DNA of 64,000 nucleotides from Sphingobacteriia bacterium. Lineage in GTDB: Bacteria > Bacteroidota > Bacteroidia > Chitinophagales > Chitinophagaceae. Each line of letters starts with the position of its first letter. The stretch's first letter is position 1. Location of the stretch: contig JAFKLS010000017.1 in the NCBI GenBank assembly GCA_017304675.1, forward strand, positions 310,001 through 374,000. The letters are read 5' to 3'. The translations under genes and the position numbers were made by a program. Positions 25,840 through 35,431 of this stretch are shown here, piece after piece. Below the pieces are notes generated by a model. That model was given only the letters and a program-made list of their open reading frames with translations. It searched no databases and was not told the DNA's origin.

Positions 25840-27990
25840 ATGAAAAAAGTAATCAATATAAATTTCCAGGGCCGTGTGGTTCCTATTGAGGAATCTGCGT
25901 ACGACGTATTGAAGAAATATGTTGATAGCCTCCGCAATTTCTTTGCAAATGAAGAAGGGCGTGATGAAATTATCAATGATATAGAAAGCCGGATAGGAGA
26001 ATTATTTGCCGAAACCTTAAAAAAAGGTAGTACCTGTGTTACCGATGATGATGTGAACAGGATTATTGCCAGCATGGGACGGCCTGAAGATTTTGAAAGT
26101 GAAGAATCGAACGTTAAATCTCAGCTTAGTGGAGAAGAACAGTCTGCACATGCTGAAAATACCACTGCACCTGCAAGCAATGAACCGCGCAGGTTGTACA
26201 GAGACGAGAACAACAAGATTTTAGGCGGTGTTTGTAGTGGTTTGGCAAACTATATGAACATAGATTCGGTAATCTTAAGAATTCTCTTCGTAATCTTCAT
26301 CGGCATTACGTTCGTGCCTTATTTAATCCTGTGGGTTGCTATTCCCAGCAGTGCCACCAAAGTAATTGGCTCTCCCAGGAAAAGGCTGTTTAGAGATGCA
26401 GAAGATAAAATAATTGCAGGTGTGTGCAGCGGCTTGGCCAAATATTTTGGTATTAGCGTATGGTTACCGCGAATATTGTTTTTATTACCATTTATTTCTC
26501 TTGCATTTAAATTCGGTAGATGGGGATGGTGGAATTTTCCGCACTTTTTATCATTCTCATTCAGCCCCGGCTCCCTGTTCGTATATATCATACTATGGCT
26601 TATAGTTCCCGAAGCAAAAAGCGCTTCGGACAAATTAGAGATGAAAGGTGAAAAAGTAGATCTCAACAATATTAAAAATACCATTCAAAGCGATCTGGAA
26701 GGTTTTGGTAAAAGAGCGGAACAGTTTAGTAAAGAAATGGGTACCACTCTTACTGAGAAAGGTAAACAATTCAGTGCAGAAGCATCAACCGTAGCTAAAA
26801 GAAGTGGTAGAAGCCTGGGCGATATTATAGTACTAATCTTTAAAATATTCGCTTACTTCATTTTGGGTGTTATTGTATTTTCTGTTGTAGTATCCTTATT
26901 TGCCATTGGCGTTGCCTCTACCGGAGTATTACCTGCATGGCAATATGTTTTTAACGATGGATGGGAAAATATTTTAGCATGGGGAACACTCGTATTGTTT
27001 ATCTGGGTTCCGGTATTGGGCATCATTACCTTTATCTTCCGCAGGATTGCCAAAATAAGAAGTAACAGCAATATCATCCGTTATTCATTTTTAGGATTAT
27101 GGTTACTGGGTTTGTTCTGCTTCATCAGCCTGCTAACCTCCCTGCGCAACGATTTCCGTTATAGCAACCATCCCGAAGAAATAAATGTGCCTTTAAAAAA
27201 CAGCAGGATAAATAAGCTGGAACTTACCATTCCGCCTCATGCAAAATACCTGAGCAAAAGAAGCTGGTTAAAATTTGAACCTTTTGCAGCCATAGATGAC
27301 GATACTATTTACGTACAAAATATCCGTATACATATTGTTAAATCCAATACAGATACTTTTAAAATAGGAATGCTAAAAACAGCGAATGGCAGAAGCCGGG
27401 CAGAAGCCGATGAAACAGTAAGCAAGATCAATTACAACATTACACAAATAGATTCTTTATTAGAGTTCGATAAAGGCATTGCACTGTCTCCAACACAAAA
27501 ATTCCGTAATCAACACATCTCTTTTACTGTATACGTACCCGTAGGCAAGAAAATAAGAATCAGCGATGATATTGGCTGGGATAATAATGTACATGTAGGA
27601 TTTAATTGGGATGATGATGATTGGGATTGGAGATTTTACTCAGATGTTAAGCGTGAAAGCTGGAGGCCTAATATTGAATACTTAATGACTGAAAAGGGGC
27701 TGCAAAGAGTAGACAAGTATGCCGATGATGATAATGGCAACAGTGCAGACTTAGACAATACCATTAATGAACTGAAACAAAAGAAAGAAGAATTACAAAA
27801 GCAAAAAGAACAAAAACTGAAAGAACTGGAAAACATAGACAAAGAACTTAATCAGAAAGCAGATACCACCAAGTACCGCTACCAGCCTGATGCACCTAAA
27901 AAAAGCAGTACACCCAAAACAGTATCTACAGCATACATAAGAGAAGCCACTTTTAATATGCATAACATTATTATGGCAAGAGTTTTTTAA
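25840..27990 (+). CDS. Membrane protein with two PspC domains
   Basis: A 716-aa protein. Residues 1-100 form a cytoplasmic acidic domain (INDIESRIGELFAETLKKG). Two PspC domains follow: about 115-170 (LYRDENNKILGGVCSGLANY) and about 183-260 (LFRDAEDKIIAGVCSGLAKYF), both with membrane helices. More helices lie near 330-355, 375-395 and 405-425, then an extracytoplasmic beta-rich region (about 440-620), and a Lys/Glu coiled coil (about 645-680). PspC proteins take part in envelope stress responses in other bacteria. Context with PadR suggests a stress-responsive membrane unit. The C-terminal half has no recognised family. Confidence 0.88.
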   Translation: MKKVININFQGRVVPIEESAYDVLKKYVDSLRNFFANEEGRDEIINDIESRIGELFAETLKKGSTCVTDDDVNRIIASMGRPEDFESEESNVKSQLSGEEQSAHAENTTAPASNEPRRLYRDENNKILGGVCSGLANYMNIDSVILRILFVIFIGITFVPYLILWVAIPSSATKVIGSPRKRLFRDAEDKIIAGVCSGLAKYFGISVWLPRILFLLPFISLAFKFGRWGWWNFPHFLSFSFSPGSLFVYIILWLIVPEAKSASDKLEMKGEKVDLNNIKNTIQSDLEGFGKRAEQFSKEMGTTLTEKGKQFSAEASTVAKRSGRSLGDIIVLIFKIFAYFILGVIVFSVVVSLFAIGVASTGVLPAWQYVFNDGWENILAWGTLVLFIWVPVLGIITFIFRRIAKIRSNSNIIRYSFLGLWLLGLFCFISLLTSLRNDFRYSNHPEEINVPLKNSRINKLELTIPPHAKYLSKRSWLKFEPFAAIDDDTIYVQNIRIHIVKSNTDTFKIGMLKTANGRSRAEADETVSKINYNITQIDSLLEFDKGIALSPTQKFRNQHISFTVYVPVGKKIRISDDIGWDNNVHVGFNWDDDDWDWRFYSDVKRESWRPNIEYLMTEKGLQRVDKYADDDNGNSADLDNTINELKQKKEELQKQKEQKLKELENIDKELNQKADTTKYRYQPDAPKKSSTPKTVSTAYIREATFNMHNIIMARVF

Positions 27991-28064
27991 ACTTGGTTGA
28001 AGTTGGGAATACAGTACCTTTTTCCGTTCTCGGTAAGAGGTACTCCCTTTCAAAATATTTTACC

Positions 28065-28535
28065 ATGAAAATAATAACACCTGCAACAATTGCTTTTATT
28101 ATAGTCCTCTCTTTTACTACAAGCCAAAGCATTGCACAAAAAAATGAGGATACTAAAAATCTATACACAGAAATTGTTGCCTTAGACAGTATATTCTTTC
28201 ATGCATATAATACTTGTAACCTGAAAATACAGGCGGCCTTTTATTCAGACAGTATTGAGTTTTATCATGATAAGGGTGGTTTTTCCACTTCTAAAAAAGA
28301 CCTGCTGGCTGCTACAGAAAAAAATATCTGCGGAAAAGTTACAAGAGAGTTAATTAAGGGAAGTATTGAAGTATCGCCCATACCGGGTTATGGTGCTGTA
28401 GAAATAGGCGAGCACCGGTTTCACAACAACCAGGAACCGGAAGCTAATCAAAGACAAACAGGCAGCAAGTTTGTAATTATCTGGCACCAACTGAAAGACA
28501 GGTGGGAGATTGCCAGGGTAATCAGTTTACATTAA
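28065..28535 (+). CDS. Exported NTF2-like (DUF4440-type) protein
   Basis: 156 aa from the ATG at 28065, which begins a signal peptide (MKIITPATIAFIIVLSF...IAQ). The mature part reads as an NTF2-like/DUF4440 fold: a helix with LDSIFFHAYNTCNL, then AAFYSDSIEFYHDKGGF and a C-terminal FVIIWHQLKDRWEIARVISL strand. Such domains act as small-ligand binding or enzymatic cups, but no function can be assigned. A longer frame starts just after the PspC gene, yet its first 24 residues lack signal-peptide character. Confidence 0.8.
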   Translation: MKIITPATIAFIIVLSFTTSQSIAQKNEDTKNLYTEIVALDSIFFHAYNTCNLKIQAAFYSDSIEFYHDKGGFSTSKKDLLAATEKNICGKVTRELIKGSIEVSPIPGYGAVEIGEHRFHNNQEPEANQRQTGSKFVIIWHQLKDRWEIARVISLH

Positions 28536-28553
28536 CCAGCAAAACCATTTCAT

Positions 28554-28928
28554 ATGAAACATATCCTGCTTAACTGTTTGCTGCTGCTTACATTATTCTC
28601 ATCATGCAGGCATCACAATCATAACATTAGCATCTCTGTTAAAGACAGGGAAGAAGACTACCAGTTTTCTGCAACTTATCATAAAAGCGCTACAGCCAAG
28701 GTTCAGTATTATATCAACCAGCACATCAGTCCTTCGCACATATTCGAATCAGTTTCTGATGATATAGATGCAAGTACCGAATTAAAAGACGGCACCAGGT
28801 TTTATATTAAATCGCATCCGGGTTACCTGAAAATTAAATTAGACAAAGAATCTAATTCAGAAGCGGCTTATTTGCGTATTAAAGAAATGTGCAATGGCAT
28901 TAAAACAGAATTAACCACAGATCGTTAA
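28554..28928 (+). CDS. Small putative lipoprotein, unknown function
   Basis: A 124-aa protein with a lipoprotein signal peptide (MKHILLNCLLLLTLFSSC, lipid cysteine at 18) and a His-rich RHHNHN after it. The rest has a mixed alpha/beta pattern (VQYYINQHISPSH, FYIKSHPGYLKIKLDKE) with no recognised family. It follows the NTF2-like gene by 18 nt and ends the PadR-PspC unit before a terminator, so it may share that regulation. Confidence 0.7.
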   Translation: MKHILLNCLLLLTLFSSCRHHNHNISISVKDREEDYQFSATYHKSATAKVQYYINQHISPSHIFESVSDDIDASTELKDGTRFYIKSHPGYLKIKLDKESNSEAAYLRIKEMCNGIKTELTTDR

Positions 28929-28951
28929 CCATTATTTTTATTCCGTTTTCA

Positions 28952-28983
28952 GAAGCAGCTCTTACAAGGGCTGCTTTTATTTT
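28952..28983 (+). terminator. Intrinsic terminator
   Basis: Stem AAGCAGC / GCTGCTT, followed by TTATTTTTT; ends the unit that starts near PadR. Confidence 0.75.
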
Positions 28984-29003
28984 TTCTGCGAGGCACTTAC
29001 ACT

Positions 29004-29011
29004 TATTTTTG
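29004..29011 (+). promoter_or_regulatory. -7 box TATTTTTG before gcvT
   Basis: Perfect TANNTTTG match, 22 nt before the GTG start of gcvT. Confidence 0.6.
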
Positions 29012-29033
29012 CAACTCAATAAAACACACGATT

Positions 29034-30110
29034 GTGATTAAGAACACTCCATTTACACAAAAGCACATGGCATTAGGAGCAAAAATGGCTCCGTTTGCAG
29101 GCTATAACATGCCCATTAGTTATTCCGGTATTAATGATGAACATGCCACTGTTAGAAATAATGCAGGTGTATTTGATGTGAGTCATATGGGAGAGTTTAT
29201 TTTAAAAGGGGAAAACGCATTAGAATTAATTCAACGTGTTACCAGTAACGATGCTTCAAAACTTACCGATGGAAAAGCGCAGTATAGCTGCCTGCCCAAT
29301 GAAGAAGGAGGTATTGTAGATGACCTGATTGTGTATTGCATTGAAGAAAACAAAGTATACATGCTGGTAGTGAATGCAAGTAATATTGAAAAAGACTGGA
29401 ACTGGATTTCTGCAAGAAACACGAACAATGTTGAAATGCACAACATAAGCGATAAAACCTGCTTACTGGCCATACAAGGGCCCAACGCCACAAAACTGTT
29501 GCAGCCGCTTACCGGTTTAGATATTATGAACCTTAAATATTACACATTTGTAAAAGGGGCTTTTGCAGGCGTAGAGAACGTAATAATCAGCGCTACAGGA
29601 TATACAGGTGCCGGAGGAATAGAAATTTATTTTGAAGATAAAGATGATGATGCTTTAAAAATATGGGATGCAATTGCCGGTTTGGGAATTAAACCAATTG
29701 GGCTTGGAGCAAGAGATACACTACGTTTAGAAATGGGCTATTGCTTATACGGTAACGATATTAACGATACCACTTCGCCATTGGAAGCCGGTTTAGGATG
29801 GATTACCAAGTTTACTAAACCATTTACAGCAAAAGCCATTTTAGAAAAACAAAAAACAGAAGGCATTCACAGAAAGTTAGTTGGATTTGAAATGTTAGAA
29901 CGCGGCATTCCGCGCCATGATTATATTATTAAAGATGCAGCAGGTAATATAATAGGAAAAGTTACCAGCGGTACACAGGCTCCTTCTTTAAACAAAGCAA
30001 TAGGGCTTGGTTATATAGACCTAAAACATGCTGCGTTGGATAGTGAAATATTTATAGACATCAGGAATAACCCTGTTAAAGCCAAAGTGGTTAAATTTCC
30101 TTTTGCATAG
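29034..30110 (+). CDS. gcvT: Aminomethyltransferase (glycine cleavage T protein)
   Basis: A 358-aa folate enzyme starting at GTG ([23 protein letters not shown]). It releases ammonia from the aminomethyl group carried on lipoyl-H protein and forms methylene-tetrahydrofolate. Family landmarks are [12 protein letters not shown], the [19 protein letters not shown] folate region, [34 protein letters not shown] and the C-terminal [20 protein letters not shown]. Length is normal. It is the first gene of a tight three-gene unit with rlpA (5 nt gap) and comB. The H and P proteins of the system are not in the window. Confidence 0.95.
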   Translation: MIKNTPFTQKHMALGAKMAPFAGYNMPISYSGINDEHATVRNNAGVFDVSHMGEFILKGENALELIQRVTSNDASKLTDGKAQYSCLPNEEGGIVDDLIVYCIEENKVYMLVVNASNIEKDWNWISARNTNNVEMHNISDKTCLLAIQGPNATKLLQPLTGLDIMNLKYYTFVKGAFAGVENVIISATGYTGAGGIEIYFEDKDDDALKIWDAIAGLGIKPIGLGARDTLRLEMGYCLYGNDINDTTSPLEAGLGWITKFTKPFTAKAILEKQKTEGIHRKLVGFEMLERGIPRHDYIIKDAAGNIIGKVTSGTQAPSLNKAIGLGYIDLKHAALDSEIFIDIRNNPVKAKVVKFPFA

Positions 30111-30115
30111 AACAA

Positions 30116-30511
30116 ATGAATAAAAAAATTTCTGTTTTCCTGGCTATGGCACTTATTGTAAGTGCCTGTCATAGAAGAAGCGTTCCCTCAACCCTTCCCG
30201 GAGAAGGCAGGGTTGAAACAGAAACAGGTATTGCATCTTTTTATGGAGATGAATTCAATGGTAGAAAAACAGCAAGCGGGGAAGTGTTCAATCAATCTAA
30301 ATTAACAGCAGCGCATAAAAAAATTGCTTTCGGCACAATTGTTAAAATAACCAACCTGTCTAACAATAAAACAGTTACGGTGAAAATAAACGATAGAGGC
30401 CCCTTTGTACACGGAAGAATCATAGACCTGAGCAAAGCCGCTGCCAGGCAAATTGACCTGATTGCCCCCGGAACCGCAAAAGTAAAAATAGAATACAGGA
30501 AGAAAAACTAA
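30116..30511 (+). CDS. rlpA: RlpA-like septal lytic transglycosylase, lipoprotein
   Basis: A 131-aa lipoprotein (lipid cysteine C18 in LIVSAC) with one double-psi beta-barrel domain: [21 protein letters not shown], then [16 protein letters not shown] and [22 protein letters not shown]. The GRKTASGE and NDRGP motifs are those of RlpA enzymes, which cut glycan strands lacking stem peptides in peptidoglycan. The SPOR domain found in E. coli RlpA is absent, which is common for short RlpA forms. Sits between gcvT and comB with almost no spacing. Confidence 0.9.
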   Translation: MNKKISVFLAMALIVSACHRRSVPSTLPGEGRVETETGIASFYGDEFNGRKTASGEVFNQSKLTAAHKKIAFGTIVKITNLSNNKTVTVKINDRGPFVHGRIIDLSKAAARQIDLIAPGTAKVKIEYRKKN

Positions 30512-30512
30512 C

Positions 30513-31247
30513 ATGAGCAATAAACCACAATTACATACCATTATATCCCCGCGTCTTTTAGATATTTATGATGTGAGCAACAGTATTGTTGTAATCATAG
30601 ATGTATTCAGAGCCACCTCTACCATTGCCACAGCGCTCTATAATGGCGCTGCCAAAGTAATTCCGGTTGATGCTGTAGACAAATGTATTACCATTGGCAA
30701 TGCCACACCCAACAGCATTACAGCAGGTGAGAGAGACGGAAAAGTAATTGAAGGTTTACAATATGGCAACTCTCCTGCCGAATACCCCAGAAGTTTTGTT
30801 GAAGGAAAAACATTGGTGCTTACCACTACAAATGGAACCAAGCTATTACATATGGCCTTACAAAAAGGTGCCAGCAATATTGTAACAGGCTCCTTCCCCA
30901 ATCTTGACGCGGTTTGTAATTATCTTATTAAACAAAATAAAAATGTGTTTCTTGGCTGCTCGGCCTGGAAAGACCGGTTTAACCTGGAAGATACTTTATT
31001 TGCCGGTGCTGTTATTAACAGGGTAAAACAACATTTTACTATTCATTGCGATGCAAGCCTTATGGCAGAAGAAATGTATTTGCAACATAGAGGAGATATG
31101 AAAGCATTTATTCGTAAAACAACACACTGGCACCGGTTGGCACAATATGGATTAGAAAAAGATTTGGAATACTGTGTTACAGAGAATGTTGCCAATATTC
31201 TTCCACTTTACAAGGAAGGATCTTTAGTAATCGGGTACAATGAATAA
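30513..31247 (+). CDS. comB: 2-phosphosulfolactate phosphatase family protein (ComB-like)
   Basis: A 244-aa protein of the ComB family, recognised by VVIIDVFRATSTIATALYNGA, ERDGKVIEGLQYGNSP, LVLTTTNGTKLL and FLGCSAWKDRFNLEDTLFAGA. In methanogens ComB removes phosphate from 2-phosphosulfolactate in coenzyme M synthesis; many bacteria that do not make coenzyme M carry it, and the substrate there is not settled, so sulfolactate metabolism is only a possibility. Starts 1 nt after the rlpA stop, so co-translated with it. Confidence 0.88.
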   Translation: MSNKPQLHTIISPRLLDIYDVSNSIVVIIDVFRATSTIATALYNGAAKVIPVDAVDKCITIGNATPNSITAGERDGKVIEGLQYGNSPAEYPRSFVEGKTLVLTTTNGTKLLHMALQKGASNIVTGSFPNLDAVCNYLIKQNKNVFLGCSAWKDRFNLEDTLFAGAVINRVKQHFTIHCDASLMAEEMYLQHRGDMKAFIRKTTHWHRLAQYGLEKDLEYCVTENVANILPLYKEGSLVIGYNE

Positions 31248-31429
31248 TGCATATGAGGCATTTACACTTACCTAATTAATACAAGCATATTATTTTTTTC
31301 AACCGGGCAAAACCTGTAAAGGTAACAATTTCCCGTGTAAGCAACATCTTACCAAATCATTAAAATCTTTGGTTTAAACAATTCTTCCACAAAAGATATT
31401 TTCTTCAAAAAATCTGCATTTCATTCCTT

Positions 31430-31437
31430 TATTTTTG
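31430..31437 (+). promoter_or_regulatory. -7 box TATTTTTG before the SNF2 gene
   Basis: Perfect TANNTTTG match, 24 nt before the start codon of the helicase. Confidence 0.6.
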
Positions 31438-31461
31438 CAGATTAACCTTTTTTGAAATAGC

Positions 31462-34400
31462 ATGGCATTACCGTACCTGATTAAGTTTATTTATAATAAC
31501 GGAGTGGAAGAAGTGATTCGTCGTGGTAAAAAAATTCACAGCACAGGCAATGTTGAATTGATTGAATACGATGATCTGATGGGCAGTATTGTATTCAGGG
31601 TAAAAGATGACAGTTACAATACTTTCTATAAAATTTATTTATCCAATTATAAAGATGAGAAAAACCTCTCCATCAGGTGTACCTGTCCTTATAATTTAAG
31701 TGAAGTTTGCCGGCATAAAGCGGCGGCCCTGTTTCAATTGCAGGAATTGCTCGATAAAAATTTACTGGGCGATAAAGAAATGGTTTATAACCAAAAGCAT
31801 ACTGTTGTTAAAATGAAACAACTGGATCTGAAAATGATCAAAATGCTTTCATCATCAGAAATTTTTACTGCTGCAGAAGAATTCCTGAGAAGCAATAAAG
31901 CCAATATACTGGAAGCAATAGATGAAAAAGTAATAGCAGAAGTTGATTATAACAATAAGGTTTGGAAAGTAATCATCAGGAAAAACGAGGAGCGGAATTT
32001 TGATACGAGTTGCGACGACGAAAGCGAAACAGCACACCCGCTCTGTACACAAAAAGTAATTGTGCTGTTACAGTTGTTAAATAGCTATGGCCCAAATTAT
32101 TTTGACAGTATTAGAAACTGGGATGCTGTTAAAAACAAATTACTTTCTGTTTATGGCTATTCGCTGAATGATGATCTTACCGGAAAATTTGAATTTACTT
32201 ACCAGGAAGGAAGGCCCTTTTTAAGAGTATTAGACAGCTCTATTAAGCGGATAGTGTCTCCTGCTAATGCAACCGATTTTAAACCGAAACCCGTTTTAGC
32301 GGAAATAGCCACTGCTCCCAGCATTACACATACACCTGCAGAAATTGCAGAAGTTGCCCAAAAGCCTACACTAAAACTTGGGCTGGTAATTACTTCAGGC
32401 AAGCCGCAGTATCCCTATATACAGATAGAAGCAGTGCAGGGAGAGATTAACGATAATTTTGATAAGTATACCGGCAAAGTTGAAAAATTAGACCTGAATA
32501 AATTCATCAACACAGAGCCTTTCAGTGAAGATGATAAAATATTGCTGCAACAAATAAGGAAATTACTTCCTGCTGAAATAACAAAATACCTGAACAGAAA
32601 TTCTCCCTTTAGTGGTTTTTGGGAAAATATTATACAACAGCATGATGATGATTTACCTGAAGAAACAAGGCACCTGATAAACGAATACCTTCATCCAAAA
32701 TTCAAAAAACTATTTACAGAACTGGCAGAAAGTAATTTCAATTTTTTTCTGCCCGAAAATAAAAACTTCATAACAGCCAACCTGCAAAAGGCAGACCTTG
32801 CCATACAAAGCATCAGTCCGGAATTTTCCATTGAATATATAAACGATCACTATGAAGTAAGCTGCTTTGTAAAAATTGGTTTTACCAATACCAATATTGC
32901 AGAGAATGAGAGTGGCTCGCCCGTTCTGTTTCAGCATAAAACAGAATTTTATAATTGGGGCAGAACCGAAGATATTATGCTGGTTGAAAAATTTTTACCA
33001 ACCGGCAAACTCATTATCAACTCGGCAGATTGGCCCGGGCAATTACAGCAATTCATTTTGCCGCTTGCCAAAGAATACAATGTGCAGTTTGGTAACTTGC
33101 AAAAAGAAGAAATTAAAGACGAAACACCTGTAATGAAAATGTTGCTGAAAGAAAAAGGTGAATACCTTTTATTTCAACCGGTGTTTACTTATCGCGGCTA
33201 CGATGTGAGGATGGGCGATAAAGAAAAAATAGTACTGCCGCTTGCCGACAGGTTGTTGGTAATTCAAAGAAATATAGAAGTTGAAAAAGAGCTGGTAAAG
33301 AAAATTGAGAACCTGCATTCGCAATTTATCCGTCCACAGGAAAGTGATACCCTTGCTTTAAGAGGCGCCGAGGTTTTAAAAAACAACTGGTTTTTCCTTT
33401 TTGTAGATGCAGTAAAAGAAATGAACATTCAGGTTTATGGTTTTGAAGCATTGAAAAATTTCAGGTTCAACACAGCAAAACCTTCTACAAAAATATTCAT
33501 CAGCAGCCATACCGATTGGTTTGATGCAAAAATTGAAATACAATTTGGCGAACAAAAAGTTACGGTTGCAGATGTAAAAAAAGCATTGGCCAACAAACAA
33601 CAATTTGTTCAGTTACAAGATGGCACATTGGGCATTTTACCCGAAGAATGGATAAGAAAATACTCCTTATTGTTTAAGGTAGGAGAAGGTAAAATCAGCA
33701 ATATGAAGCTGAGTAAATACCAGTTTAGTGTTATTGAAGATCTGTACAACCAAAGAGATGAAGAGGAACTATTTATTCAGTTGGAAGAAAAATACGAAAG
33801 GCTTAAAGATTTTGACACTATTAAAAAAGTGGCAGCACCGGAACATTTGCAACCCATTCTAAGGCCTTATCAGGAAAGCGGCTTTCAATGGTTGAATTAT
33901 TTATGTGAAGTACAATGGGGCGGTATATTGGCAGACGATATGGGTTTGGGTAAAACCGTTCAGGCACTTGCTTTTCTACACTATCTTAAAGTAGAAAAAA
34001 AACAACTGAAAGCACTGGTGGTTTGCCCTACCACTTTAATGTTTAACTGGCAGAACGAGATACAAAAATTCACTCCTTCTCTCAGCTTTTATGTACACCA
34101 CGGCGGGGCAAGAGACCACGAAAATATTACCAACAAAAACAATGATGTAATCATTACAACTTACGGAACATTAAGAAGCGATATTAAACAATTTGCAGAT
34201 GTTGATTTTGATTATGTTGTTCTTGATGAAAGCCAGGCTATAAAAAATCCTAACAGCAAAGTTGCCAAAGCTGCCTGCATATTAAAAGCTAAAAACAGGT
34301 TATGCTTAAGTGGTACACCTCTGCAAAACAATACTTTCGACATATTTGCTCAAATGAATTTCTTAAACCCGGGTATGCTGGGTAGTATTGAATTCTTTAA

Positions 34401-35253
34401 ACAGGAATTTGCCGTACCCATTGATAAGTTTGGAGAAAAAGAACAAAAAGAGCACTTGCGCAAACTATTATTCCCGTTCATTTTACGTAGAACCAAAGAA
34501 CAGGTGGCACAAGATTTACCGGAGAAACAGGAGATGATTCTGTTTTGTGAAATGGATAATGAACAAAGGAAGATTTACGATGCATACCGTAATGATTACC
34601 GGGATAAAATTTTAGGTGTTGTACAGGAACAGGGCATTCAAAAATCGCAGCTTACCATTTTACAGGGCCTTATGAAACTGCGGCAAATATGCGACAGCCC
34701 GGCCATTATGAAAGAACAGAGCGGGGAGAAATACCCAAATGCGTCTGTTAAACTTGAAGAATTAGGCAGAGAGATCACAGAAAATATAAGCAATCACAAA
34801 GCGCTTATATTTTCCCAGTTCCTGGGAATGCTTGCACTGATAAAAGACAAAATGAGGGATCTTGGGGTAGATTACGAATATTTCGATGGCAGCACCACCG
34901 CCCAGGAAAGAGAAAGGGCCATCACTCGTTTTCAGAATGATGAGCATTGCAGGGTGTTCTTAATTTCATTAAAAGCAGGCGGAGTAGGGTTAAACCTTAC
35001 AGCGGCAGACTATGTATACATTGTAGACCCTTGGTGGAATCCTGCTGTAGAACAACAGGCTATAGACCGTACACACCGTATTGGGCAAACAAAAAATATT
35101 TTTGCCTACCGGATGATCTGTACCGATACCGTTGAGGATAAAATTTTAAAATTACAGGACCGCAAGCGTGCTTTGGCTAAAGACCTCATTACAGATGATG
35201 AGGGATTTGTAAAGTCGCTTACAAAAGAAGATGTAGAATATTTATTCAGTTAA
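31462..35253 (+). CDS. SWIM-type zinc finger SNF2/Rad54-family helicase
   Basis: A 1263-aa ATP-dependent DNA translocase. The N-terminal SWIM zinc finger has C73, C75, C83 and H85 (CTCPYNLSEVCRH). A long middle region (about 120-790) has no clear motif. The SNF2 core follows: Walker A with K831 (DDMGLGKT), Walker B DESQ at 922-925, LSGTPLQNN, and the second RecA lobe with SQFLGMLALIK, SLKAGGVGLNLTAADYVYIVDPWWNP and DRTHRIGQ. SWIM-SNF2 proteins are widespread in bacteria, often without known role; chromatin-like remodelling of protein-DNA complexes is the usual suggestion. It is a single gene with its own promoter box and terminator. Confidence 0.92.
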   Translation: MALPYLIKFIYNNGVEEVIRRGKKIHSTGNVELIEYDDLMGSIVFRVKDDSYNTFYKIYLSNYKDEKNLSIRCTCPYNLSEVCRHKAAALFQLQELLDKNLLGDKEMVYNQKHTVVKMKQLDLKMIKMLSSSEIFTAAEEFLRSNKANILEAIDEKVIAEVDYNNKVWKVIIRKNEERNFDTSCDDESETAHPLCTQKVIVLLQLLNSYGPNYFDSIRNWDAVKNKLLSVYGYSLNDDLTGKFEFTYQEGRPFLRVLDSSIKRIVSPANATDFKPKPVLAEIATAPSITHTPAEIAEVAQKPTLKLGLVITSGKPQYPYIQIEAVQGEINDNFDKYTGKVEKLDLNKFINTEPFSEDDKILLQQIRKLLPAEITKYLNRNSPFSGFWENIIQQHDDDLPEETRHLINEYLHPKFKKLFTELAESNFNFFLPENKNFITANLQKADLAIQSISPEFSIEYINDHYEVSCFVKIGFTNTNIAENESGSPVLFQHKTEFYNWGRTEDIMLVEKFLPTGKLIINSADWPGQLQQFILPLAKEYNVQFGNLQKEEIKDETPVMKMLLKEKGEYLLFQPVFTYRGYDVRMGDKEKIVLPLADRLLVIQRNIEVEKELVKKIENLHSQFIRPQESDTLALRGAEVLKNNWFFLFVDAVKEMNIQVYGFEALKNFRFNTAKPSTKIFISSHTDWFDAKIEIQFGEQKVTVADVKKALANKQQFVQLQDGTLGILPEEWIRKYSLLFKVGEGKISNMKLSKYQFSVIEDLYNQRDEEELFIQLEEKYERLKDFDTIKKVAAPEHLQPILRPYQESGFQWLNYLCEVQWGGILADDMGLGKTVQALAFLHYLKVEKKQLKALVVCPTTLMFNWQNEIQKFTPSLSFYVHHGGARDHENITNKNNDVIITTYGTLRSDIKQFADVDFDYVVLDESQAIKNPNSKVAKAACILKAKNRLCLSGTPLQNNTFDIFAQMNFLNPGMLGSIEFFKQEFAVPIDKFGEKEQKEHLRKLLFPFILRRTKEQVAQDLPEKQEMILFCEMDNEQRKIYDAYRNDYRDKILGVVQEQGIQKSQLTILQGLMKLRQICDSPAIMKEQSGEKYPNASVKLEELGREITENISNHKALIFSQFLGMLALIKDKMRDLGVDYEYFDGSTTAQERERAITRFQNDEHCRVFLISLKAGGVGLNLTAADYVYIVDPWWNPAVEQQAIDRTHRIGQTKNIFAYRMICTDTVEDKILKLQDRKRALAKDLITDDEGFVKSLTKEDVEYLFS

Positions 35254-35362
35254 CCTTTTCATTACAATTCGTTCACATTTTCTTCATTTATATGCAAGAG
35301 ATTTGGTGTCTGAAGCTTGAGTTCATAGCAAATGAGCAAATAGAGTACAGTAGATTTCAGCG

Positions 35363-35390
35363 GCCTCTATTTTTATAGGGGCTTTATTAT
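35363..35390 (+). terminator. Intrinsic terminator after the SNF2 gene
   Basis: Stem GCCTCTAT / ATAGGGGC with a TTTT loop (one G-U pair), followed by TTTATTATT. Confidence 0.65.
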
Positions 35391-35431
35391 TCACACAACC
35401 TAATGTTTTTCAAAAATAGTTTACCTACCGT

